From Rossellomorea sp. y25 (GTDB taxonomy: Bacteria; Bacillota; Bacilli; Bacillales; Bacillaceae_B): DNA of 57,500 nucleotides. Below the pieces are notes generated by a model that saw nothing but the letters and a program-made list of their open reading frames with translations, searched no databases and was not told the DNA's origin. A program made the position numbers and the translations under genes. The stretch spans positions 40,001-97,500 of the forward strand of contig NZ_CP145886.1 of assembly GCF_038049935.1 (NCBI RefSeq), read 5' to 3'. Shown piece by piece: positions 21,514 through 31,200 of the stretch (position 1 is the stretch's first letter; each line of letters begins with the position of its first letter).

Positions 21514-22350
21514 GTGAAGTTTAAGCGTAGTGAACGATTAATTGATATGACGCATTATTTATTAGAACGTCCCCACCAACTTGTTCCTTTAACTTTTTTC
21601 TCTGAGCGGTACGGTTCTGCAAAGTCTTCCATCAGTGAGGACTTGACGATAGTAAAGGAAACATTTGAAGGACGGGGTGTGGGGACTGTTCAAACAGTTC
21701 CCGGGGCAGCCGGTGGAGTGAAATATGTTCCAAAGGTAAACAGTCAGGAAGCGAAAGAAATGATAGATGAGCTTTGTGTTCATCTGGAAAGCTCAGATCG
21801 TTTATTGCCAGGCGGATATTTATACATGACTGACCTGCTGGGCAATCCTCAGCTTATGAAAAGTGTCGGGAAGTTACTGGCGTCAGCTTTTGCTGAGAAA
21901 GATATTGATGTCATCATGACAGTAGCGACAAAAGGGATACCGATTGCTAATGCTATTGCCTCATACTTAAATGTTCCAGTGGTCATCGTTAGGCGGGATA
22001 GTCGTGTAACAGAGGGATCGACTGTGAGCATCAATTATGTTTCCGGCTCATCGAAGCGAATCCAATCTATGGTACTTTCCAAGAGAAGTTTGAAGGAAGG
22101 GTCTAAAGTATTGGTTGTCGATGATTTTATGAAGGCCGGTGGAACCATCAACGGTATGAAGAACTTACTGGAAGAGTTCTCGGCTACTTTATCTGGCATC
22201 GGTGTTTTAGTTGAATCCAATAGTATCGATGATCGACTAGTGGATGACTATGTTTCATTATTAAAATTGTCTGATGTGAATGAAAAAGATAAACAAATTT
22301 CATTAACGGAAGGAAATTACTTTCAATCAAATTTAACATTTCTACCATAA
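21514..22350 (+). CDS. purR: Purine operon repressor PurR
   Basis: A 278-residue repressor. The N-terminal winged helix (about 1-73) is MKFKRSERLIDMTHYLL, and the C-terminal type I phosphoribosyltransferase-like domain has VLVVDDFMKAGGT as the PRPP-binding motif. PRPP lowers DNA binding, linking purine synthesis genes to PRPP level; prs, which makes PRPP, is at 25310. GTG 21514 is chosen with GGAGG eight bases upstream; a TTG at 21511 is closer than ideal. B. subtilis PurR starts at the same place. Confidence 0.96.
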   Translation: MKFKRSERLIDMTHYLLERPHQLVPLTFFSERYGSAKSSISEDLTIVKETFEGRGVGTVQTVPGAAGGVKYVPKVNSQEAKEMIDELCVHLESSDRLLPGGYLYMTDLLGNPQLMKSVGKLLASAFAEKDIDVIMTVATKGIPIANAIASYLNVPVVIVRRDSRVTEGSTVSINYVSGSSKRIQSMVLSKRSLKEGSKVLVVDDFMKAGGTINGMKNLLEEFSATLSGIGVLVESNSIDDRLVDDYVSLLKLSDVNEKDKQISLTEGNYFQSNLTFLP

Positions 22351-22365
22351 GGGGAGGCATTTAAA

Positions 22366-22740
22366 ATGCGTGTAGTTTCTACTAAGCAAGCACCAGCAGC
22401 AATTGGTCCATATTCTCAGGGGATTGTCGTAAATAATTTATTTTATAGTTCAGGACAAATTCCTCTGACAGCAGAAGGTACTATGGTGGAAGGGGATGTA
22501 GCGGAACAAACGCATCAGGTGTTCCGTAATCTTCAAGCCGTACTATCAGAAGCTGGGGCGTCATTGGAAACAGTGGTAAAAGCCACTGTCTTCATTAAGG
22601 ATATGAATGAATTTGGTACGATCAATGAAGTATATGGGGAGTATTTTAGTAACCACAAGCCTGCTCGTTCTTGTGTAGAGGTAGCCCGCTTACCTAAAGA
22701 TGCCTTGGTTGAGATCGAAGTAATCGCACTCGTGAAGTAA
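22366..22740 (+). CDS. ridA: Reactive intermediate deaminase RidA (YabJ)
   Basis: A 124-residue RidA/YjgF protein. RidA family motifs: [27 protein letters not shown] and the signature [20 protein letters not shown] with the Arg that binds substrate carboxylate. It hydrolyses reactive enamine/imine intermediates made by PLP enzymes. It is 15 nt after purR, with which it is cotranscribed in B. subtilis. Confidence 0.97.
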   Translation: MRVVSTKQAPAAIGPYSQGIVVNNLFYSSGQIPLTAEGTMVEGDVAEQTHQVFRNLQAVLSEAGASLETVVKATVFIKDMNEFGTINEVYGEYFSNHKPARSCVEVARLPKDALVEIEVIALVK

Positions 22741-22759
22741 TATTCACGGGTGTTTTTTT
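22728..22759 (+). terminator. Terminator of purR-ridA
   Basis: Stem ACTCGTGAA/TTCACGGGT (G-U pairs) that includes the ridA stop codon region, then seven T. Confidence 0.75.
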
Positions 22760-22841
22760 GTGTCAAAAAAGAAGTGTAGTTCAAATGAAATAGATGAAAG
22801 GGTATAAAAAATAAAACTTTTCAAAAAATTTTACAATTTAA

Positions 22842-22871
22842 GAAGGAATATCTAAATAATTCGTTGAATAC
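22842..22871 (+). promoter_or_regulatory. Sigma-H promoter of spoVG
   Basis: GAAGGAATA (22842-22850), 12 nt, GTTGAATAC (22863-22871), close to the sigma-H consensus RnAGGAwWW-N12-RnnGAATww. An A/T-rich stretch lies directly upstream (about 22800-22840), comparable to the AbrB-bound AT box of B. subtilis spoVG. The two features match the known control of this gene by sigma-H and AbrB. Confidence 0.8.
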
Positions 22872-22911
22872 ATAGAGTAGATTTCATCTAGGGAAAAAGG
22901 TGGTGAACAGA

Positions 22912-23205
22912 ATGGAAGTAACAGACGTAAGATTACGCCGAGTAAACACCGATGGTCGCATGAGAGCTATCGCATCTATTACGCTGGATAATGAATTTGT
23001 TGTTCATGACATTCGTGTAATTGATGGGAACAATGGCTTATTTGTAGCGATGCCAAGCAAGCGAACTCCAGATGGGGAATTTCGTGATATTGCTCACCCA
23101 ATTAATTCGGGTACTCGCGGCAAGATCCAAGATGCCGTTTTAGCTGAGTATCACCGTCTAGGTGAGTTAGAAGAAGTTGAGTTAGAAGAAGCTGGGGCTT
23201 CCTAA
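22912..23205 (+). CDS. spoVG: Septation and gene-expression regulator SpoVG
   Basis: A 97-residue SpoVG protein, nearly identical to B. subtilis over [19 protein letters not shown] and [16 protein letters not shown]. In Gram-positives it is a nucleic-acid-binding regulator; in Bacillus it affects asymmetric division and cortex formation. ATG 22912 is chosen with AAAGGTGGTGA upstream; a GTG at 22900 in frame lies in that ribosome site. The C-terminus is acidic. Confidence 0.97.
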   Translation: MEVTDVRLRRVNTDGRMRAIASITLDNEFVVHDIRVIDGNNGLFVAMPSKRTPDGEFRDIAHPINSGTRGKIQDAVLAEYHRLGELEEVELEEAGAS

Positions 23206-23221
23206 TAGAATCTATTGCATC

Positions 23222-23252
23222 AAGAGCCTACTTTTGTAAGGCTCTTTTTTTT
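23222..23252 (+). terminator. Terminator of spoVG
   Basis: Stem AGAGCC-TAC/GTA-A-GGCTCT around TTTT, followed by eight T. Confidence 0.85.
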
Positions 23253-23671
23253 GTCTTTAAGAGCCGAGCATTTAAAAGTGGCAGTTCTTACGCTTTTTGT
23301 ATACCCCGATGTTTGGAGAGTTGAAACCTCTAATTTATTTTTTTTGTATTTTAAGGAAAAGAAAATTCGACATAGATGTTGATAATAGGATAGCTTGTCT
23401 GAAAAAGCGAGATCCGGGCTAAAACATGGATAAAATGGAACTAGGAATGGCATGTGTTTAATGAAAACGGCTCAATTAAATGACGGTGTCGCTGCCCTTA
23501 AGGGAAAATGGCTGATTTAGGTCGTTTGAAAGTACTTTTTAAGCTGGAAATGCGGAAGTGTTGCGGCACTTTTAATGTTTGTAGAGGCAGTTTTCGGGAA
23601 AACTTGTGCCATTATTGGGGTTTGTTGTGCCACTTTCGGTCAAACTTGTGCCAAATTGTGAACACGGACTT
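23253..23671. other. Gene-free region with TTGTGCCA array
   Basis: The stretch between spoVG and glmU is about 700 bases without a gene. From 23253 to about 23550 I see nothing definable. From 23561 the phased array described separately begins, then one copy of the structured repeat family. Confidence 0.6.
23561..23666. repeat. TTGTGCCA array, 21-nt period
   Basis: TTGTGCCA starts at 23604, 23625 and 23646, exact 21-nt steps. Degenerate units precede it at 23561 (TTGCGGCACTTTT) and 23582 (TAGAGGCAGTTTT), and a half-step TTGTGAAC follows at 23656. Units end in AAAAC, CAAAC or GTTTG. Confidence 0.75.
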
Positions 23672-23699
23672 TTCTGGCTAGCGAGCCGCCTCCACTTTT
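23672..23699. repeat. Partial right end of the structured repeat family
   Basis: CTGGCTAGCGAGCCGCCTCC then ACTTTTC corresponds to the right end CTGACCAAGCCGCCTCCGC-TTTT of a full unit and immediately precedes copy 3. Confidence 0.6.
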
Positions 23700-23707
23700 C
23701 GTCTTGT

Positions 23708-23825
23708 CCAGCTCCAGGGCTTAAAGGCTCGAGGTCATAAGCTAAATTGACCAAAAAGGCAAAGGGCGCCTTTCCGGTCAATTCATCATATGCTTGTCGG
23801 GCCTGACCAAGCCGCCTCCGCTTTT
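23708..23825. repeat. Structured repeat family, full copy 3
   Basis: About 118 nt. Terminal stem ATTGACC/GGTCAAT, inner AAAGGC/GCCTTT, outer GGCTT/AAGCC. The CATAAGC/TCATATG stem is imperfect in this copy. Confidence 0.83.
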
Positions 23826-23828
23826 CGT

Positions 23829-23857
23829 TTGACAAATATATGTACTTTTATTTGAAT
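23829..23857 (+). promoter_or_regulatory. Candidate sigma-A promoter of glmU-prs
   Basis: TTGACA (23829-23834), 17 nt, TTGAAT (23852-23857). A perfect -35 and a weak -10. It starts directly after repeat copy 3. Confidence 0.5.
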
Positions 23858-23922
23858 CCTTGAAATGATAGAGTTTTTAGGATATATTCGTTATGGATAA
23901 AAAGGTTATTGGAGGACCAAAA

Positions 23923-25296
23923 ATGACAAATAGATATGCCGTTATATTAGCTGCTGGGCAAGGTACGAGAATGAAGTCGAAGCTTTACAAAGTTCTTCAT
24001 CCTGTGTGTGGCAAGCCAATGGTGGAACATGTGGTCGACCAAATTTCAACATTACATATAGAAAAGACTGTCACAATCGTTGGTCACGGTGCTGAGCTTG
24101 TGAAGTCGCATTTAGAGGGAAAGAGTGATTTTGCTCTTCAGGCTGAGCAGTTAGGTACCGCTCACGCTGTCATGCAGTCTGAAGATGTGCTAGGTGATTT
24201 AGAAGGCACTACTTTAGTGGTATGTGGTGATACACCGCTCATTAAAGGAGAAACGATGGAAGCTTTAGTGAAGCATCACGAAGGACAGGGTGCGAAAGCG
24301 ACTATCTTGACTGGTCACACTGAATCTCCTGATGGATACGGACGTATCATCCGCAATCAAGAAGGTTTAGTGGAGCGCATTGTTGAACATAAGGATGCAA
24401 CTGATCAAGAGAGAAACGTGAAAGAAATCAATACTGGAACCTATTGTTTTGATAATAAAGCGTTATTCGATGCCCTGAAAAAGGTTTCGAATGATAACGT
24501 ACAAGGCGAGTACTATTTACCGGATGTGATTGAGATTCTCCAATCTGAAGGTGAAATCGTAAGTGCGTACCAAACAAGTGACTTTGATGAGACATTGGGT
24601 GTGAACGACCGTGTAGCACTTTCTCAAGCAGAAATCACGATGAAAAAGCGCATCAATGAATACCATATGCGCAATGGTGTAACGATAAAGGATCCGAACA
24701 ATACGTATATCGATGCCGATGTTATGATTGGCAGAGATACGGTTATCCTTCCGGGTACGGTTCTTACGGGCCGCACCACAATCGGTGAAGACACTATGAT
24801 CGGACCGAACTCCGAGGTGAAGGATTGTCAGATCGGCGACCGAACAGTCGTGAAGCAATCTGTTGCCCATGACAGCTCGATCGGATCGGATGTTCATATT
24901 GGGCCATTTGCTCACATTCGTCCGGCTTCGACCATTGAGGATGAAGTGAAAATTGGTAACTTCGTTGAAATTAAGAAGGCTTCGTTTGGTAAAGCGAGTA
25001 AAGCATCTCACTTAAGCTATATTGGAGATGCAGAGGTTGGAAGTGACGTCAACATTGGATGTGGGTCGATCACAGTGAACTATGATGGGAAAAACAAACA
25101 CCTGACGAAGATTGAAGATGGTGTATTTGTAGGCTGTAATTCAAATCTGGTAGCGCCTGTCAAAGTTGGAAAAGGTGCTTACATTGCTGCCGGTTCTACT
25201 ATTACTGAGGATGTTCCAGGAGAGTCTCTTTCAATTGCAAGAGCTCGCCAAGTAAATAAAGAAAACTATGTTCAAAATCTAAACCATAAGAAATAA
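23923..25296 (+). CDS. glmU: Bifunctional UDP-GlcNAc pyrophosphorylase/GlcN-1-P acetyltransferase
   Basis: A 457-residue bifunctional enzyme making UDP-GlcNAc for peptidoglycan and teichoic acids. The N-terminal pyrophosphorylase domain has [20 protein letters not shown] and GDTPLI. The C-terminal left-handed beta-helix has hexapeptide repeats and the acetyltransferase site, with [21 protein letters not shown] and [13 protein letters not shown] 23923 follows GGAGG (23911-23915); an earlier in-frame ATG at 23893 has no ribosome site. Length fits B. subtilis GlmU (456). prs starts 13 nt after the stop. Confidence 0.97.
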   Translation: MTNRYAVILAAGQGTRMKSKLYKVLHPVCGKPMVEHVVDQISTLHIEKTVTIVGHGAELVKSHLEGKSDFALQAEQLGTAHAVMQSEDVLGDLEGTTLVVCGDTPLIKGETMEALVKHHEGQGAKATILTGHTESPDGYGRIIRNQEGLVERIVEHKDATDQERNVKEINTGTYCFDNKALFDALKKVSNDNVQGEYYLPDVIEILQSEGEIVSAYQTSDFDETLGVNDRVALSQAEITMKKRINEYHMRNGVTIKDPNNTYIDADVMIGRDTVILPGTVLTGRTTIGEDTMIGPNSEVKDCQIGDRTVVKQSVAHDSSIGSDVHIGPFAHIRPASTIEDEVKIGNFVEIKKASFGKASKASHLSYIGDAEVGSDVNIGCGSITVNYDGKNKHLTKIEDGVFVGCNSNLVAPVKVGKGAYIAAGSTITEDVPGESLSIARARQVNKENYVQNLNHKK

Positions 25297-25309
25297 TTGG
25301 AGGTCCACA

Positions 25310-26269
25310 ATGCCAAACTCTTATATTAATTCCAAATTAAAAATTTTCTCCCTTAATTCAAACTATCATCTTGCAAAGGAAATTGCGGATGAAGTAGGAG
25401 TAGAATTAGGGAAATCTTCTGTTAAGCGTTTTAGTGACGGTGAAATCCAGATTAACATTGAAGAAAGTATCCGTGGTTGTGATGTATTCGTCATTCAGTC
25501 TACTTGTCAGCCTGTAAACGAAAACCTGATGGAGCTTCTTATTATGGTCGATGCTTTGAAACGGGCATCTGCTAAAACGATTAACATTGTTATGCCTTAT
25601 TATGGTTATGCCCGTCAAGATCGTAAAGCAAGAGCGCGTGAGCCGATCACGGCTAAATTGGTTGCGAACCTGTTAGAAACTGCCGGTGCTACCCGCGTTA
25701 TTACGCTGGACCTGCATGCCCCTCAAATTCAAGGTTTCTTTGATATCCTAATTGATCACCTAATGGGTGTTCCGATCCTTGCGGATTACTTTGAAGAAAG
25801 AGGATTCAATAATGAAGACCTTGTGATCGTATCCCCGGACCACGGAGGAGTGACAAGAGCCCGTAAGCTTGCGGAACGATTGAAAGCACCGATTGCCATC
25901 ATTGATAAACGTCGTCCAAAACCGAACGTTGCAGAGGTTATGAACATCGTTGGTAATATTGATGGGAAAATCGCCATCTTGATCGATGATATCATTGATA
26001 CAGCAGGTACGATCACGCTGGCTGCCAATGCGTTAGTAGAAAACGGAGCGAAAGAAGTCTTTGCTTGCTGTACGCACCCTGTTCTTTCAGGTCCGGCCAT
26101 CGAGCGCATCGAGAATTCAAATATTAAAGAGTTGGTTGTGACGAACTCCATCCCACTAGGGGAAGAGAAAATGATCGGTAAAGTGAAGTCGTTGTCAGTG
26201 GCTCCACTAATCAGTGAAGCCATCATCCGTGTCTATGAACAACAATCTGTCAGCACGCTTTTTGATTAA
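25310..26269 (+). CDS. prs: Ribose-phosphate pyrophosphokinase
   Basis: A 319-residue class I PRPP synthetase. Motifs: [13 protein letters not shown], the catalytic flexible loop [32 protein letters not shown], and the PRPP loop [16 protein letters not shown] feeds purines, pyrimidines, histidine and NAD and acts as the PurR effector. It follows glmU by 13 nt with TTGGAGG, as in B. subtilis. Confidence 0.98.
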   Translation: MPNSYINSKLKIFSLNSNYHLAKEIADEVGVELGKSSVKRFSDGEIQINIEESIRGCDVFVIQSTCQPVNENLMELLIMVDALKRASAKTINIVMPYYGYARQDRKARAREPITAKLVANLLETAGATRVITLDLHAPQIQGFFDILIDHLMGVPILADYFEERGFNNEDLVIVSPDHGGVTRARKLAERLKAPIAIIDKRRPKPNVAEVMNIVGNIDGKIAILIDDIIDTAGTITLAANALVENGAKEVFACCTHPVLSGPAIERIENSNIKELVVTNSIPLGEEKMIGKVKSLSVAPLISEAIIRVYEQQSVSTLFD

Positions 26270-26299
26270 GAATTAATATTTGTAGTTTGTGCATATGAA

Positions 26300-26338
26300 G
26301 AAGAGCCTGCCCTTTTTGAGGGTCGGGCTCTTCTTTTT
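26300..26338 (+). terminator. Terminator of glmU-prs
   Basis: Stem GAAGAGCC/GGCTCTTC with an inner CCCT/AGGG pairing, followed by TTTTT. Confidence 0.88.
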
Positions 26339-26409
26339 GTCATTCTGCCTTATTCCCTCTCTGACAACATTCCCAGAGCACTCTTCCTGTAATGAATTGA
26401 TTTTTCTAT

Positions 26410-26436
26410 GTTTATTTCAAATCATATTAGGGTAAT
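26410..26436 (+). promoter_or_regulatory. Sigma-B promoter of ctc
   Basis: GTTTAT (26410-26415), 14 nt, GGGTAA (26430-26435), near the general-stress consensus GTTTAA-N12-14-GGGTAT. ctc is the classic sigma-B gene in B. subtilis. Confidence 0.7.
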
Positions 26437-26492
26437 TACTATATATAGAACTTTAACTAACATAAAAGATTAGGGAAGGTGTTGGATTAGAC

Positions 26493-27146
26493 ATGGCAAC
26501 CGAATTAAAAGCAAATACTAGAAAAGATTTTAAACGATCTTCATTAACCAAGTTGAGACACGAGGGTAACATTCCTGGAGTCGTGTACGGCTACAAAGCA
26601 GATAATACACCTATTATGGTAGATGCCATTACGTTTATCAAAACGATTCGCGAAGTAGGAAGAAACGGGATAATTTCTTTAAACGTAGATGGTAATAAAC
26701 AAAACGTCATTTTAAGTGACTATCAACAGGACCACTTGAAGGATGCTGTTACGCACGTTGATTTTCTTGCTGTGAATATGTCAGAGGAAATTGATGCCGA
26801 TGTTCGTATCAATCTTGTAGGAGAAGCGCCTGGAGTGAAAGACGGAGGGGTGTTGCAGCAGCCATTACATGAGGTTTCTGTTACTGCTAAACCTAAGGAT
26901 ATCCCAGAATCAATTGAAGTCGATATTGCCGACCTACAAGTCGGAGAAACGGTCACAATCAGTGATATCCGGGACAAATACAGCGTCACTCTTAACGAAG
27001 AGGATGATCGTACGATCGCTTCCATTCTTGCTCCTCGACAAGAAGAAGAGATCGACAGTGGCGAAGAGCAGGAAGCTGGTACTCCTGAGAATGAAGAAGG
27101 AAGAGAATCAGAGGCCAATGAAGAAAGTGAGTCAACGGAAGAATAA
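26493..27146 (+). CDS. ctc: 50S ribosomal protein L25/general stress protein Ctc
   Basis: A 217-residue L25-family protein. The N-terminal 5S-binding domain (about 1-90) starts MATELKANTRKDFKRS, a TL5-type beta domain follows (about 95-185), and the tail is very rich in Glu (EEEIDSGEEQEAGTPENEEG and on). Ctc binds 5S rRNA and is induced under stress. The acidic tail is longer than in B. subtilis (about 204 residues), a trait common in salt-exposed relatives. AAGGTG upstream of the ATG. Confidence 0.96.
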   Translation: MATELKANTRKDFKRSSLTKLRHEGNIPGVVYGYKADNTPIMVDAITFIKTIREVGRNGIISLNVDGNKQNVILSDYQQDHLKDAVTHVDFLAVNMSEEIDADVRINLVGEAPGVKDGGVLQQPLHEVSVTAKPKDIPESIEVDIADLQVGETVTISDIRDKYSVTLNEEDDRTIASILAPRQEEEIDSGEEQEAGTPENEEGRESEANEESESTEE

Positions 27147-27162
27147 AAATCAATATTTTTTG

Positions 27163-27190
27163 GCGTAACCTTTTGCAGGTTGCGCTTTTT
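27163..27190 (+). terminator. Terminator between ctc and pth
   Basis: Stem GCGTAACC/GGTTGCGC (one G-U), loop TTTTGCA, then TTTTT. It separates stress-induced ctc from pth but may be leaky. Confidence 0.8.
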
Positions 27191-27230
27191 ACGTTATTCT
27201 AGAAGTATAAGGTCAGAAGAGGTGTTAGAA

Positions 27231-27788
27231 ATGAAGTTAATCGTTGGACTGGGAAACCCGGGATCACAATATGAGAAAACACGACACAATATCGGGTTTG
27301 TTATTATAGATGCTTTAGCAGATCGACTGGGAGTTTCGTTGAATCAGTCAAAGTTTAAAGGCGTATACGGGACGTACCATTATAAAGGTGAAAAAATCAT
27401 ATTATTAAAGCCCCTTACCTATATGAACTTGTCTGGGGAAAGCATCGTCCCCCTGATGGATTATTTTGATATTAAAGAGGAAGATTTGCTTGTCATCTAT
27501 GATGATTTGGACTTACCAGTAGGGAAATTAAGGCTAAGACAAAAAGGAAGTGCAGGCGGTCATAATGGCATTAAATCGACAATCGCTCACTTAGGATCTC
27601 AACACTTTAATCGTCTTCGAGTTGGAATCGACCGTCCTGTCAACGGGATGAGCGTTCCGGATTACGTACTTGGTAAGTTTAATAAGGAAGATCAGGCGGA
27701 GCTTGATAAGGCGATCTCTGCCAGTGTCGAAGCATGTGAAACATGGTTTGATAAACCTTTCCTCGAAGTGATGAATAAATTCAATTAA
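27231..27788 (+). CDS. pth: Peptidyl-tRNA hydrolase
   Basis: A 185-residue enzyme (SpoVC in B. subtilis) that releases peptides from stalled peptidyl-tRNA. GLGNPGSQYEKTRHNIGF contains the catalytic His, PLTYMNLSGES the substrate Asn, VIYDDLDLP the Asp, and GSAGGHNGIKS the second conserved block. ATG 27231 with AGAGGTG upstream is chosen over an upstream in-frame start at 27180 that lies in the terminator. Confidence 0.97.
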   Translation: MKLIVGLGNPGSQYEKTRHNIGFVIIDALADRLGVSLNQSKFKGVYGTYHYKGEKIILLKPLTYMNLSGESIVPLMDYFDIKEEDLLVIYDDLDLPVGKLRLRQKGSAGGHNGIKSTIAHLGSQHFNRLRVGIDRPVNGMSVPDYVLGKFNKEDQAELDKAISASVEACETWFDKPFLEVMNKFN

Positions 27789-27861
27789 GGGTTTCATATA
27801 CTGAACTTCCAAGACAAATGAATCATCCTGGTGAAACCATCCATCATTCCTTTTAAGAGTT

Positions 27862-27891
27862 GAATAACTCCCTTCTATCAGGTTCATACTA
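27862..27891 (+). promoter_or_regulatory. Sigma-G/sigma-F promoter of fin
   Basis: GAATA (27862-27866), 18 nt, CATACTA (27885-27891), a full match to GHATR-N18-CATWHTA. fin is transcribed by sigma-F and sigma-G in B. subtilis. Confidence 0.75.
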
Positions 27892-27921
27892 ACTGTATAA
27901 ATGTGTATGGAGGGAAATGGT

Positions 27922-28152
27922 ATGGCGATCCATTATCAGTGTCGACATTGTGGTACGAATGTTGGAACACTTTCAAACGTATCTGTTCATTCAGAGCAGC
28001 TCGGGATTCATACGCTGTCAGAGGAAGAACGGTTACACATGGTTCAGTATCGAGACAACGGAGATATCCAAGTAAAGACCATCTGTGAAGATTGTCAGGA
28101 GAGTCTGGAAAGAAATCCGGACTATCATCAATTAGATCATATCATTCAGTAA
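27922..28152 (+). CDS. fin: Anti-sigma-F factor Fin
   Basis: A 76-residue zinc protein (YabK). It has CRHCG at the N-terminus and CEDC near residue 60, giving two CxxC pairs. In B. subtilis Fin inhibits sigma-F so that the forespore passes from sigma-F to sigma-G. ATG 27922 is chosen with GGAGGG seven bases upstream; an in-frame ATG at 27901 lies before that site. With csfB (anti-sigma-G) and spoIIE (sigma-F activation) the window holds three controllers of forespore sigma factors. Confidence 0.94.
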   Translation: MAIHYQCRHCGTNVGTLSNVSVHSEQLGIHTLSEEERLHMVQYRDNGDIQVKTICEDCQESLERNPDYHQLDHIIQ

Positions 28153-28156
28153 GAAC

Positions 28157-28184
28157 GCTTTGGTTGCGAACCAAAGCATTTTTC
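28157..28184 (+). terminator. Terminator of fin
   Basis: Perfect 9-base stem GCTTTGGTT/AACCAAAGC, loop GCG, then ATTTTTC. Confidence 0.85.
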
Positions 28185-28234
28185 TGTTTACAACCTGAGA
28201 TATATAGAAAGATCCGTAGGGGAGGAGCGTACAC

Positions 28235-31200
28235 TTGAAAGGTATTCTAAAACAGGTTCATCAAAGTGAAGAAATCCAGTCCATCATCACTGGAGTGGAA
28301 GAACAATTATCAGAACAACTTGTAGCAGGATTGTCAGGCTCATCTCGAACAGCCTATATAGCGGATGTGTATTTACAAACAAAGAAATCCACCATAGTGG
28401 TTACCCATAATTTGTTTCAAGCGCAGAAAATCTATGACGATCTCATTCAATTTTTATCCGATGATGAAGTATATTTATATTCTGCCAATGAATTAATCGC
28501 AGCGGAATTAAGCGTAGCTAGTCCGGAACTGAGAGCTCAACGAATCGAAGTATTAAACAAGCTATCCCAGAATCATCAAGGTGTCTACATTGTTCCTGTC
28601 GCAGGGTTAAGAAAAATCCTTCCTCCGAAATCAATGTGGGAAACGAATCAAATTCGTTTTACAACGGGGGAAGATATCGACTTGGATGAAATGTTAAATC
28701 AATTGGTCCAAATGGGTTATCAGCGGACGGGAATGGTCAGTACACCTGGGGAATTCAGCCTTCGGGGAGGAATCGTCGATGTGTTCCCTTTAACGTCCCA
28801 AAATCCTGTCCGGATCGAGTTATTTGACACAGAAATTGATTCTATACGCTTATTTTCTGTAGAGGATCAGCGATCGATTGATAAACTGGATTCCATGGAA
28901 ATAGGTCCTGCAACAGAGGTCTTATTGAAATATGAGAATATCGAAAGACTGATTCGTGAAATTGAAGCTGGACTTTCTTCTAGTTTAAAGAAAGTCAAAG
29001 CAGCTGCTGTAAAGGAGAAGTTAACAGAGTACATAGGACATGAGATGGATCAGCTTGAAAATGGCCAGGTCCCCGAGCAGATTTTCAAGTACTTATCGCT
29101 GGCATATGAAAATCCTAGTAGTTTGCTAGATTATTTACCTCAGGACGGGGTCATTTTCTTTGACGAATTCAGTCGGGTACAAGAAATGAGTGAGTCTCTT
29201 GAGAAAGAGGAAGCCGAGTGGTATACCTCTTTATTACAAGAGGGACAGATCATCCATGACGTACCAGTATCCCATGCCTTTTCCAAGTTGATTAGTACGA
29301 CGAAGCTTCCAAAGGTGTATTTTTCGTTGTTCCTGCGTCATATTCCCAACACAAGCCCACAGAATATCTTTAATGTTTCCACAAAGCCCATGCAAAATTT
29401 CCATGGGCAAATGAATGTGTTGAAGGCTGAATTGGACCGCTGGAAAAAAGGAAAATATACCGTTGTTTTACTAGGCCCCGATGAAGAACGGGTGAAGAAG
29501 CTTCAACGGGTGCTGGACGATTATAAAATTGAAATCGCCTTCGTGGAAGATGGAGATAAGCTATTACCCGGAACGATTCAAATGATTAACGGAAGCCTGA
29601 CGAGCGGATTTGAGCTTCCACTTCAGAAGCTTGCTGTCATTACGGAAGAAGAGCTGTTTAATAAAAGGACCCAAAAGAAGCCAAGAAGACAAAAGCTTTC
29701 AAATGCTGAGCGCATCAAAAGTTATTCTGAGCTGAAGGTTGGCGACCATGTTGTTCATGTGAATCACGGGATCGGTAAATTCCTGGGGATTGAAACATTA
29801 GAAATCAACGGGGTTCATAAAGATTACCTGCATGTGAAGTATCAGGGGAATGACAAACTCTATGTTCCCGTCGATCAAATTGAGCTCGTTCAAAAATATG
29901 TAGCTTCAGAAAATAAGGATCCCAAGCTATACAAATTAGGTGGCAGCGAATGGAAAAAGGTTAAATCGAAGGTACAGTCTTCTGTTCAAGATATAGCCGA
30001 TGATCTGATCAAACTCTATGCGGAACGTGAAGCGGCAAAAGGCTATGCTTTTTCTCCTGATGGGGATATGCAACGAGAGTTCGAAATAGCCTTCCCTTAC
30101 GAGGAAACAGACGATCAACTGCGTTCTATTAGTGAGATCAAGCACGACATGGAAAGAGAACGTCCGATGGACCGCTTACTATGTGGAGACGTAGGCTATG
30201 GGAAAACAGAGGTGGCCATCCGTGCGGCCTTCAAAGCCATTGCCGATGGAAAGCAGGTCGCCATTCTTGTACCGACCACAATCCTTGCTCAGCAGCATTA
30301 TGAGACGATTAAAGAGCGTTTTCAGGACTTTCCGGTTGAGATCGGGTTGTTAAGCCGTTTCAGGACACGAAAACAGCAGCAGGAAACGACGAAGGGGCTT
30401 AAGAATGGTACGGTTGATATTGTAGTGGGGACTCACCGTCTACTGTCTAAGGATATTCAATATCGTGACATAGGTTTGTTGATCATCGATGAAGAACAGC
30501 GATTCGGAGTTACGCATAAAGAAAAAATTAAGCAATTAAAAACAAACATTGATGTATTGACCTTAACGGCTACCCCAATCCCGCGGACGCTCCATATGTC
30601 GATGCTTGGAGTAAGGGATCTATCTGTTATTGAAACACCGCCAGAGAATCGCTTCCCTGTTCAGACATATGTGATGGAATACAACGGTGCCTTAATCAAA
30701 GAAGCCATTGAAAGAGAAATGGCCCGTAACGGTCAGGTGTATTTCCTCTACAACCGAGTGGAAGATATTGAAAGGAAAGCTGACGAAATCTCCATGCTCG
30801 TACCAGATGCGAGAATTGCCTACGCACACGGTCAAATGAGTGAAAACGAGCTGGAAGCGGTTATCTTAAGCTTCCTTGCTGGAGAATACGATGTGTTGGT
30901 CACAACGACAATCATTGAAACGGGAGTTGATATCCCGAATGTGAACACATTAATTGTCTTTGATGCCGATCGAATGGGCTTATCTCAGCTCTATCAATTA
31001 AGGGGACGGGTAGGACGATCGAACAGGGTGGCCTATGCCTACTTCACCTATCGTAAGGATAAAGTGCTGACGGAAGTCGCCGAAAAACGATTGCAGGCAA
31101 TAAAAGAATTTACTGAGCTCGGTTCAGGGTTTAAAATTGCCATGCGCGACCTGACGATCCGTGGAGCAGGGAATCTCCTGGGAGCCCAACAGCACGGATT

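Noticed and set aside
23572..23835. 87-codon minus-strand frame downstream of spoVG
   Set aside because: It spans the phased array and the structured repeat; no ribosome site.
24517..25011. 164-codon minus-strand frame inside glmU
   Set aside because: Antisense shadow of a well-recognised gene.
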